From: Bacteroidales bacterium
GTDB lineage: Bacteria > Bacteroidota > Bacteroidia > Bacteroidales > UBA932
Direction: 5' to 3'
DNA: 5,710 bases
Assembly (NCBI GenBank): GCA_016285215.1
Contig: JAEEQI010000154.1
Span: 1 to 5,710 of the forward strand
Shown here piece by piece: positions 1 through 5,710 of the stretch. A model generated the notes under the pieces. The model was not told the origin of the DNA and made no database searches. It saw only the letters and a program-made list of their open reading frames with translations. The translations under genes and the position numbers were made by a program. Within the stretch, counting starts at the first letter, position 1. Each line of letters begins with the position of its first letter.

Positions 1-13
1 AAGTTTGGACGGT

Positions 14-1438
14 ATGATTAATTCCTATCAGGACACTATAGTTGCACCGGCTACCACCCCTGGAACCGGTGCAATTTCTATTATCCGCATCAGTGGTCCG
101 GATACCTTCCGTATTGTTGACGCGGTGGTTCAATTAAACTCCGGAACTGTATCTGATTCAGAATGCTATACCATTCGCTTTGGTAAAGTATTTACGGGTG
201 CTTCCCTGCTGGACGAGGTCCTGGTTTCGGTCTTTCGGGCTCCCCACAGCTATACCGGAGAAGACAGTGTGGAAATCTCCACACATGCTTCTTCCTATAT
301 AGTATCTGAGCTCATCGGCCTGCTTTTAAAAGCCGGTGCCCGTTTTGCGGAACCCGGAGAATTCACCCGCCGGGCCTTCCTGAACGGAAAGTTGGACCTG
401 GCACAGGCCGAAGCAGTGGCCGATGTCATCTCCTCCACTACGGCAGCATCCCACCGCGTGGCTATGAATCAGCTAAAAGGTGGCTTTTCCAAGGAACTGG
501 CCAGTCTTCGTTCCCAGTTGCTGGAGATGGCCTCCCTGCTGGAACTGGAGCTGGATTTCAGTGAAGAGGACGTAGAGTTTGCAGACAGGGAGAAACTCCT
601 GGCCTTGATTGAAGATACCAAGCAGCACGTAGACAAGCTGGCTTCCTCCTTCCGCCAGGGCAATATGATCAAGAACGGCGTGCCCGTAGCTATTGTGGGC
701 CCGGCCAATGCCGGCAAAAGTACCCTGCTCAATGCCCTGCTGGGTGAAGAGCGTGCCATCGTCACGGATATCCCCGGTACCACGCGGGACACCATTGAAG
801 AAACCCTTAATGTGAGTGGAATCCTTTTCCGCTTCATCGATACCGCCGGCATCCGGGAGTCTTCCGACACGGTAGAAAAGATGGGAATTGACCGGACTTT
901 CCGTAAGATTTCAGAGGCCGAAGTGGTGATTTGCATGCTGGATGCCCAGGCCGTTGAGTCCGACCTTTTGAACAATTTGGAGGAATTGTTCCAGCATATA
1001 GATATGGAAGGGCAGAAGGTCTTTATCCTGCTTAATAAGGTTGATAGATTGAGCTCCGACGATATTAACAAAAATGTTACTGTAATTAACAAGTTTGTTT
1101 TAAATAATAAATATCACGTAGATATTCAAACAGTGGCCGCAAAGAGTGGAAAAGGCATCGAAGAACTGAAAGAGGCCCTTTATCTTGCTGAAAAGGATCT
1201 TATTCCTAACGAAGATTCTACCTTTGTATCAAATATCCGTCATTTCGAGGCGCTGCAGAATGCATCATCTGCACTCTCCGAATGCCGCACTTCCCTCTCC
1301 CGCGGCATCCCTTCAGACCTCGTGGCCGAAGATCTTCGCCGTGCCCTGTCGGCCATCAATTCCATCCTTGGTACAGACCTCCTGGACCCCGAAGTCATCC
1401 TCCACAACATCTTCCGTAACCACTGCATCGGAAAATAG
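14..1438 (+). CDS. mnmE: tRNA uridine-5-carboxymethylaminomethyl(34) synthesis GTPase MnmE
   Basis: With MnmG, MnmE builds the 5-aminomethyl-type modification on the wobble uridine (U34) of certain tRNAs in the cytoplasm, using a methylene-tetrahydrofolate carbon and GTP hydrolysis. Counting from the ATG at 14 (474 residues, usual family length), the N-terminal folate-binding domain covers roughly residues 1-120 and ends in the family signature EPGEFTRRAFLNGKLDLAQA. A helical domain follows and carries an inserted Ras-like G domain: P-loop GPANAGKS (229-236), switch motif TTRD (256-259), DTAG (276-279), NKVD (341-344), and AAK where a SAK-like G5 is expected (near 375). The protein ends in CIGK (471-474), which holds the catalytic cysteine. 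An in-frame TTG at 5 would add three residues, but the ATG fits the family start better. The promoter lies outside the window. The stretch between G4 and G5 is unusually AT-rich. Identity is very secure. Confidence 0.98.
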   Translation: MINSYQDTIVAPATTPGTGAISIIRISGPDTFRIVDAVVQLNSGTVSDSECYTIRFGKVFTGASLLDEVLVSVFRAPHSYTGEDSVEISTHASSYIVSELIGLLLKAGARFAEPGEFTRRAFLNGKLDLAQAEAVADVISSTTAASHRVAMNQLKGGFSKELASLRSQLLEMASLLELELDFSEEDVEFADREKLLALIEDTKQHVDKLASSFRQGNMIKNGVPVAIVGPANAGKSTLLNALLGEERAIVTDIPGTTRDTIEETLNVSGILFRFIDTAGIRESSDTVEKMGIDRTFRKISEAEVVICMLDAQAVESDLLNNLEELFQHIDMEGQKVFILLNKVDRLSSDDINKNVTVINKFVLNNKYHVDIQTVAAKSGKGIEELKEALYLAEKDLIPNEDSTFVSNIRHFEALQNASSALSECRTSLSRGIPSDLVAEDLRRALSAINSILGTDLLDPEVILHNIFRNHCIGK

Positions 1439-1445
1439 CAAGCCC

Positions 1446-1467
1446 GGGCAATCATTGCTGATTACCC
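1446..1467. terminator. candidate bidirectional terminator hairpin between convergent genes
   Basis: Arms 1446-1454 (GGGCAATCA) and 1459-1467 (TGATTACCC) pair over eight of nine positions, with one C-A mismatch and a 4-base loop TTGC. The hairpin begins 8 bases after the mnmE stop and includes the stop codon of the opposing kinase gene, which is where a shared terminator would sit. No strong T-tract follows directly on either strand: the plus strand has TTTTT only about 13 bases later, and the minus strand has a short TATTTT. It may therefore be weak, or not a classical intrinsic terminator. Confidence 0.4.
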
Positions 1468-2316
1468 AAGAAAGTATCCTTTTTCGAGTGCATCTAGGAC
1501 TATTTGCTGGAACGGCGGAATAATGCGCCCATCCAGGGTCTGAATGTATATGGCCCGGATGGCGGCAAATGGCAGAATCTCCTCTTCAATATCCTCCACC
1601 GGGCGGTCTGTCCCGAAATACCCCTTCAGGAAGGTGTTCCAAAACCGTATGGAGGTAGCCTTGTCCATATGGTTGAGCAACTTCATCGGCTCTTCACGCA
1701 TGAGTCTCATGGAAATCATGGCCATGCCAAAGTCAAGCATGGGATATCCGTATCCGAATTCTCCAAGGTCTATGAAATAAGCGTTGTCTCCGGAGAAAAT
1801 CACATTCCCGTAGTGAAGGTCACCGTGGAGTGCCGTGTCGGATACGGGAATACGGTCAATGAAGCGGTTGATTGTTTCTTTGTCCTCCTTGGGCAGGAAG
1901 GGATAATCATTCACTACGCGATGGTACTTTTCTGCGACAGGAGGGAACATTCCCTCCGGAACTGCTGTTGCGTGGAGTTCCTTGCACATGGACGCAAAAC
2001 GGGAGGCAAATTCTTCGGCCCTTTCCGGGTTCTCTCCAACGGCCCTGGCGAAGGATTTCTTGCCGGGTATGCGCCTGAAAATCATCCCTGTGCGTCCATC
2101 CGGGGACTCGACAAGCTCTCCCGGTTCCGGCGTAGGGATCCCGAGTCCATAGACTTTTTGCGCCCGGTCATACTCGTCAAGCGCCATCTGTTTGTGCTCC
2201 GGCGCATAAAGCTTCAACATAATATCAGGATTCTCCTTGTGGTTGAAACTTTCGCCCCATCGGCCTCCGCCCACGAGAATAAAGTCTTCCGGATTAATAG
2301 TCTTTGTGTTATACAT
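1462..2316 (-). CDS. APH-superfamily phosphotransferase (TIGR02172-like), substrate unknown
   Basis: A 284-residue protein with the small kinase-like fold of the aminoglycoside/choline kinase superfamily, probably cytoplasmic since no signal peptide or membrane segment is visible. Visible motifs: a glycine-rich loop GGGRWGES (16-23), the likely ATP-binding lysine in MLKLY (K35), the catalytic loop HGDLHYGN (164-171, H-x-D-x4-N form), and the metal-binding aspartate in FIDLGE (D183). It resembles the TIGR02172 group of small kinases first noted as a paralogous family in Fibrobacter succinogenes; this is from memory and unsearched. The substrate cannot be read from sequence, and resistance to aminoglycosides should not be assumed. 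Start choice: the frame also opens at a GTG at 2337, but the promoter at 2343-2374 predicts transcription starting near 2337-2339, which favours the ATG at 2316. The gene converges with mnmE and diverges from the peptidase. Confidence 0.85.
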   Translation of the reverse strand: MYNTKTINPEDFILVGGGRWGESFNHKENPDIMLKLYAPEHKQMALDEYDRAQKVYGLGIPTPEPGELVESPDGRTGMIFRRIPGKKSFARAVGENPERAEEFASRFASMCKELHATAVPEGMFPPVAEKYHRVVNDYPFLPKEDKETINRFIDRIPVSDTALHGDLHYGNVIFSGDNAYFIDLGEFGYGYPMLDFGMAMISMRLMREEPMKLLNHMDKATSIRFWNTFLKGYFGTDRPVEDIEEEILPFAAIRAIYIQTLDGRIIPPFQQIVLDALEKGYFLG

Positions 2317-2320
2317 ATGC

Positions 2321-2342
2321 TTATCACGGATTATCACGGATT
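2321..2342. repeat. tandem direct repeat, 10-bp unit, 2.2 copies
   Basis: The unit TTATCACGGA occurs twice head to tail with no mismatch (2321-2330, 2331-2340), followed by TT, which begins a third copy. It lies between the kinase promoter and its ATG, over the predicted transcription start and 5' leader. A 10-bp period is about one helical turn, so it could be a pair of protein sites on the same DNA face, but it could also be a chance duplication. Confidence 0.85.
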
Positions 2343-2374
2343 CAAAGATAACAAATCATTGCCATGATTACAAA
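2343..2374 (-). promoter_or_regulatory. Bacteroidota-type sigma promoter for the kinase gene
   Basis: Read on the minus strand, TTTG (2374-2371) is followed by a 20-base spacer and then TATCTTTG (2350-2343). This matches the Bacteroidota housekeeping promoter, TTTG-like -33 and TAnnTTTG -7 with a spacer of about 19-21. Transcription should begin a few bases downstream, near 2337-2339, giving a leader of about 22 bases before the ATG at 2316. No experimental start site is available. Confidence 0.7.
2354..2369. repeat. short inverted repeat inside the promoter spacer
   Basis: AATCAT (2354-2359) and ATGATT (2364-2369) form a perfect 6-bp dyad around TGCC. It sits wholly between the -33 and -7 elements of the kinase promoter, a position where a repressor or other regulator could act. 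A dyad of this size can also arise by chance in AT-rich DNA. Confidence 0.4.
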
Positions 2375-2418
2375 AGATTAACCCCGCACCCTATTTGTTG
2401 GGACAGTGGCTTGTCTAG

Positions 2419-2449
2419 TCTGGTAGTTGGATTACTTTTTGTATATTTG
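2419..2449 (+). promoter_or_regulatory. probable Bacteroidota-type promoter for the P1 peptidase gene
   Basis: TATATTTG at 2442-2449 is a perfect TAnnTTTG -7 element. Nineteen bases upstream lies TCTG (2419-2422), a three-of-four match to the TTTG -33 element. Transcription would begin near 2454-2456, leaving a leader of about 16-18 bases before the ATG at 2472, without a visible Shine-Dalgarno sequence. The -33 match is imperfect, so the call rests mainly on the -7 element and its position. Confidence 0.55.
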
Positions 2450-2471
2450 TTGCAGACAATCATCTATGTGT

Positions 2472-3485
2472 ATGAAAAGAATCCTATCCACCCTTCTGGG
2501 AGCCCTGTTGATTTCGGCCCTATCGGCCTTGGGGCAGGTTCCGGAGCTTAAGAGCATCCCCTTTTCCCACATCCGGGGCATTAGTGTAGGGAATGCGCAG
2601 AATGACGCAGCCGGAACGGGAGTGACGGTATTCAGGCTAACGGAACCGAGCCTTGCGGCCGTTGAAATCTTTGGCGGCGGTCCCGCATCGAGAGAGACGG
2701 AAGTCATTGCCGTGGAACGGAACCACCCCATCAATGCGCTGGTCTTCTCGGGTGGGTCGGCCTTCGGCCTGGCCGCTTCAAGCGGTGTTTCTCGCTGCCT
2801 GGAAGGGCATGGAGTGGGCTATGAGACCGGCAGCGCCCTGGTTCCCCTCGTGTGCCAGAGTTGTATCTACGACCTGGGGTACCGTAGCGCTACCGTGAGG
2901 CCGGACGAGAAGATGGGTTATGCTGCCTGCGAGGCCTCTTTTTCCGGAAACAACCCCCGCAGCGGCAGCGTAGGCGCCGGGACCGGTGCCACGGTGGGCA
3001 AGGCCGCCGGCATGAAGCAGGCACAGAAAGCCGGCATAGGCTATGCCGCCATGCAGATGGGTCCGCTCCAGCTGGGTGTAGCCGTGGTGCTTAACAGTTA
3101 CGGAGACATTTATTACCAAGGCGGGAAGATAGCCGGAATGCAATCTACGGAAGCTGATTCCTATACCACCTTGCTGCAGACGGCCGAAGAGAACCTGTTT
3201 ATCAGCACTCCCTCCGGCACCACCAACACTACCCTGGTGGCCGTATTTACCAACGGGGACTTCTCCCCTGCCCAGCTTAAACACCTGTCCCAGATGGCAT
3301 CGGCCGGTCTGGCAAGAAGTATCAAACCCGCGTTCACCACGGCGGACGGAGATACCGTCTATGCCATTTCCGTGGGGAAAGACACAGAAAAGGTGACAGC
3401 CAACCTGAACGCCGTGGGCGCTCTGTCTGCCACCTTGGTGGAAGAGGCTATTGCCGACGCGGTACGCTCGGCCGGGATTCAATAA
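2472..3485 (+). CDS. exported P1-family (S58, DmpA/NylC-like) self-processing aminopeptidase/amidase
   Basis: A 337-residue member of peptidase family S58, which includes D-aminopeptidase DmpA and the nylon-oligomer hydrolase NylC. These proenzymes cut themselves into alpha and beta chains, freeing an N-terminal Ser or Thr nucleophile. Here the matching site is GTTNTTL, so cleavage is predicted between N252 and T253. Other family-like residues are K177 in GATVGK, N208 in VVLNSYGD, and D292/D294 in the DGD motif; the active-site assignments are by analogy with NylC. Early motifs HIRGISVGNA (33-42) and FSGGSAFGL (92-100) also fit. The start MKRILSTLLG, a hydrophobic core and ALG before Q22 give a plausible type I signal peptide, so the enzyme probably acts in the periplasm. 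The ATG at 2472 is preferred over one at 2466 because MKR starts the signal peptide cleanly. Substrate unknown, probably short peptides or amides. It converges with the CoA-transferase gene at a 3-bp gap. Confidence 0.92.
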   Translation: MKRILSTLLGALLISALSALGQVPELKSIPFSHIRGISVGNAQNDAAGTGVTVFRLTEPSLAAVEIFGGGPASRETEVIAVERNHPINALVFSGGSAFGLAASSGVSRCLEGHGVGYETGSALVPLVCQSCIYDLGYRSATVRPDEKMGYAACEASFSGNNPRSGSVGAGTGATVGKAAGMKQAQKAGIGYAAMQMGPLQLGVAVVLNSYGDIYYQGGKIAGMQSTEADSYTTLLQTAEENLFISTPSGTTNTTLVAVFTNGDFSPAQLKHLSQMASAGLARSIKPAFTTADGDTVYAISVGKDTEKVTANLNAVGALSATLVEEAIADAVRSAGIQ

Positions 3486-3488
3486 GCC

Positions 3489-5710
3489 TTAATTCTCTTC
3501 TTTGTGGAAGAGATTGGCGGCCTCCAGGCTGTACGGGAAAGCGGGCTGGTCCGTCAGGATACTGGCTTTCTTCAGATACTTCTCAAGGGCCGGACGGAAC
3601 TTGGGATGCGCACAGTTGTCAATGATGCAGCGGGCACGCTCCACCACGTCCAAACCGCGAAGGTCTGCCACACCCTGCTCTGTTACAATTACTTGTACCG
3701 TCTTGCTGGTGTGGTCCACGTGGCTTGCAATGGGAACGATACAGGATAGTTTCCCGTTTTTGGCCGTGGATTTGGTGATGAAGATGGACAAACCTCCATT
3801 CTGGCAGAAATCACCGCTTCCTCCTACACCGTTCATCAGGTGACTTCCACCCACATAACTGGAATTGGTATTGCCGTAAATGTCGGCTTCAATGACCGTG
3901 TTGATGGAAATGACATTCAGGCGGCGGATGACTTCCGGGCTGTTGCTGATTTCCATAGGCCGGAGCACGATCTTGTCTTTCAAGGTATCCACCTTCTTGA
4001 GGAAATCCTGCATTTTCTTGGGTGACATGGTAATGGCCGTGGCCGAAGCGGCATCTACCTTGCCGCATTCAATCAGGTCCACCAGGGAATCCTGCATCAC
4101 TTCGGAATAGACGGTAAGGTGCTCGAAATTAGACTTTTTAAGCCCGGCGAGTACGGCGTTGGAAACAGAGCCGATACCGGCCTGGAGCGGCGGCAGCGGG
4201 TTGCAGAGTCTTCCGGCTTCCACTTCCTGTTCCAGGAAATGGATGAGGTTTTCGCTCATGCGGTCGAAGTCTTCGTCGCCAGGGGCGTCAGCAATACCGC
4301 AGTCCGGGATTTCGCTGTGTACGATGGCCACAATCTTGTCTGGGTCGCAGGGAATATAAGGAGTACCCACACGGTCGCTGACCTTGGTAATGGGAATGGG
4401 CTGCGTGTTGGGAGCGGGTTCCGGCATATAGATGTCGTGGATGCCGCTGATGTTCTCGGGAACGGAAGTGTTGATTTCCACAATCACCTTCTTGGCGCAG
4501 GCTACATAAGTCTCGGAAGCGCCCACCGAAGTAGTGGGAATGATGTTTCCATGCTCATCAATGGAGCTGGCCTCGATCAGGGCCACATCAATAGGGTTCA
4601 GGTATCCGCTGCGCACCCATTTGGGCATAAGGCTCAGGGGCATGTCCACGTATTTTACCTTTCCTTCGTTGATGGCATTTCTCAGGTCTGCATTGGTCTG
4701 ATAGGGCATACGGCATTTCAGAACACCGGATCTTGTGAGCAGGCCGTCGAAATCGTCTCCCAGGGAGGCACCGGAATAGACGGTGAGGTCCAGCTGCTCC
4801 CCTTTCTTGGCCTTCATGGAAAGTGCTTTGGCCACTTTCTTGGGGTAACCGGAGAGGGTGAATCCGGACACACCCAGGGTCATCCCCGGTTCTATGTAGC
4901 TGGATGCTTCCCGGGAAGAACGGATCTTTCGGAGCAGGGACTTCATTTTGATGCGACTCTCAAAGGAATCCACAACATCGGGTTCCGCCTCGCTGAAATC
5001 GGGTTCCGGAATACCGTAATACCGCTTGTATTCCACGGGGGCGTGGCCACGGCTTTCCATCTTTTTGAGAAGCGTCACCGGAATGCCCAGTTTCTCCATG
5101 GCAGCAGCAACGGCCTCGGCATATTTGGCCGTTTCGAAATTCTGCAGGAAGGTAATGGAGAATTCGCCTCCCACTTCCACCATGGTAATCATAGGGATTC
5201 TGCGGATGGCCGAAGTCCAGCAAAGGTCCTCGATTTCGTTCAGGTAGCCATGGTCTGCCAAGCGGCCGATGTAACTGAAAACATAGGTTCCGATGAAGGT
5301 GTAATAGTTCTTGGCGTAGAAATTCATACGCTCCCGGAAATCTGCGTATTTTTCGGCCTCCTCCGTAATGGCGTTGTACGCATTGAGGGCGCTCTTGAGC
5401 TGGTCCGGGCTAATGAGTTCCTTAAGTTCTGCACGGAGCTGGGCTCCCAGCTTGTCTTCACTTTGTTGCAACTGGTCCGGAGCTACAGTCTGGAAAGCGA
5501 ACGTCCAGCCGTTGCGGTGGGTGTTTTCCAGGCCCACGGCCGTTCTGCAGTTCACGGGGAGGGCTGCCGTAAACAGTTTTTTGTTGTCCGGGTACATTTC
5601 CTGGAGGACACGGGCCATGATGGCCTGGAAGGCCGATGCCGGGGAATGTCCGTTTTCCTTGCAGTAGGCCATGAATTCCGCGCTTTTGACCGTGAGGTGA
5701 TAGCGCGTCA
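3489..5710 (-). CDS. fusion: CoA-dependent acyltransferase-like C-lobe + acetyl-CoA hydrolase/CoA-transferase (partial, start outside window)
   Basis: The frame is open from the right edge of the window to a TAA at 3489-3491; about 739 residues are visible and the true start lies beyond 5710. Numbering from the Met at 5672, residues ~242-727 are a full-length class I CoA-transferase of the acetyl-CoA hydrolase/succinate CoA-transferase family, closely resembling Clostridium kluyveri Cat1: GVSGFTLSGYPK (267-278), PYQTNADLR, GIGSVSNAVLAG (499-510), the likely catalytic glutamate in YSEV (E524), GVGGSGDF (615-622) and VIVTEQGVADLRGL (661-674). Such enzymes move CoA between short-chain acids such as acetate and succinate through a glutamyl-CoA intermediate. 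Residues before ~210, starting LTVKSAEFMAYCKENG, with LPVNCRTAV (38-46) and SYIGRL (133-138), resemble the C-terminal lobe of CAT/condensation/alcohol acetyltransferase-type enzymes; the HxxxD motif would lie upstream, unseen. An acidic, proline-containing linker joins them (~212-242). CoA-transferase confidence is high, acyltransferase moderate; the exact acids are unknown. Confidence 0.88.
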   Translation of the reverse strand, partial: TRYHLTVKSAEFMAYCKENGHSPASAFQAIMARVLQEMYPDNKKLFTAALPVNCRTAVGLENTHRNGWTFAFQTVAPDQLQQSEDKLGAQLRAELKELISPDQLKSALNAYNAITEEAEKYADFRERMNFYAKNYYTFIGTYVFSYIGRLADHGYLNEIEDLCWTSAIRRIPMITMVEVGGEFSITFLQNFETAKYAEAVAAAMEKLGIPVTLLKKMESRGHAPVEYKRYYGIPEPDFSEAEPDVVDSFESRIKMKSLLRKIRSSREASSYIEPGMTLGVSGFTLSGYPKKVAKALSMKAKKGEQLDLTVYSGASLGDDFDGLLTRSGVLKCRMPYQTNADLRNAINEGKVKYVDMPLSLMPKWVRSGYLNPIDVALIEASSIDEHGNIIPTTSVGASETYVACAKKVIVEINTSVPENISGIHDIYMPEPAPNTQPIPITKVSDRVGTPYIPCDPDKIVAIVHSEIPDCGIADAPGDEDFDRMSENLIHFLEQEVEAGRLCNPLPPLQAGIGSVSNAVLAGLKKSNFEHLTVYSEVMQDSLVDLIECGKVDAASATAITMSPKKMQDFLKKVDTLKDKIVLRPMEISNSPEVIRRLNVISINTVIEADIYGNTNSSYVGGSHLMNGVGGSGDFCQNGGLSIFITKSTAKNGKLSCIVPIASHVDHTSKTVQVIVTEQGVADLRGLDVVERARCIIDNCAHPKFRPALEKYLKKASILTDQPAFPYSLEAANLFHKEEN
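3494..3513 (+). terminator. weak hairpin just past the peptidase stop
   Basis: TCTCTTC (3494-3500) pairs with GAAGAGA (3507-3513) over seven bases around the loop TTTGTG. It begins 9 bases after the peptidase stop codon and lies within the last codons of the opposing CoA-transferase gene. No T-tract follows on the plus strand and the stem has only three G-C pairs, so a terminator role is doubtful. It is listed because the convergent junction otherwise holds nothing. Confidence 0.2.

Noticed and set aside
469..1092. A 207-codon open frame on the minus strand inside mnmE
   Set aside because: Ser/Leu/Arg-rich antisense translation with no domain signal, fully inside a conserved gene.
1442..1449. 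Perfect 8-bp palindrome GCCCGGGC in the mnmE/kinase junction
   Set aside because: It has no loop and competes with the longer hairpin at 1446-1467; an isolated 8-bp GC palindrome is weak evidence for any site.
1462..2316. Aminoglycoside resistance gene
   Set aside because: The protein shares the APH fold motifs, but the fold covers many small-molecule kinases, the best-fitting group is the TIGR02172-like one, and no resistance or mobile context is present.
1504..2367. A 287-codon open frame on the plus strand across the kinase gene
   Set aside because: It lies opposite the kinase, whose reading shows clear catalytic motifs; its translation has no recognisable domain and it overlaps the divergent promoter region. 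It is a shadow frame.
2402..2415. Inverted repeat GACA/TGTC in the divergent intergenic region
   Set aside because: Only four-base arms; expected by chance and not placed at a promoter element.
2338..2471. Small RNA or riboswitch in the divergent intergenic gap
   Set aside because: The gap is short and is accounted for by two divergent promoters; the predicted leaders are only about 16-22 bases, too short for a riboswitch.
2778..3482. A 234-codon open frame on the minus strand across the peptidase gene
   Set aside because: Opposite a strongly supported S58 hydrolase; its His- and Gly-rich translation is what the antisense of GC-rich coding DNA gives.

Overview
The window looks like ordinary chromosomal DNA of a Bacteroidota bacterium, most likely of the order Bacteroidales. 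The evidence is two promoter candidates with the -7 element TAnnTTTG and a TTTG-like -33 element, start sites with no clear Shine-Dalgarno sequence, and protein content typical of that group. I could run no search, so the assignment is inference.

Layout: (1) 14-1438, plus strand: nearly complete mnmE, the GTPase of tRNA wobble-uridine modification. (2) 1462-2316, minus strand: a small kinase-fold protein of the aminoglycoside phosphotransferase (APH) superfamily, substrate unknown, convergent with mnmE. A hairpin in the junction could end both transcripts. (3) 2317-2471: a compact divergent control region with a very good Bacteroidota promoter facing the kinase, a likely promoter facing the next gene, a tandem 10-bp repeat and a small dyad between the kinase promoter elements. 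(4) 2472-3485, plus strand: an exported P1-family (S58, DmpA/NylC-like) self-cleaving N-terminal-nucleophile hydrolase. (5) 3489-5710, minus strand, running off the right edge: a long fused protein. Its C-terminal ~485 residues are a complete Cat1-type acetyl-CoA hydrolase/CoA-transferase. The preceding ~240 visible residues look like the C-terminal lobe of a CoA-dependent acyltransferase of the chloramphenicol acetyltransferase (CAT)/condensation/alcohol-acetyltransferase superfamily.

The genes do not form one operon: orientation alternates + - + -, giving two convergent junctions (23 bp and 3 bp) and one divergent promoter region. I see no sign of a mobile element, CRISPR array, RNA gene or defence system. 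The most interesting item is the acyltransferase/CoA-transferase fusion, which suggests that an acid is activated to its CoA ester and then passed to an acceptor by one polypeptide. No stretch above 300 bases lacks a gene.
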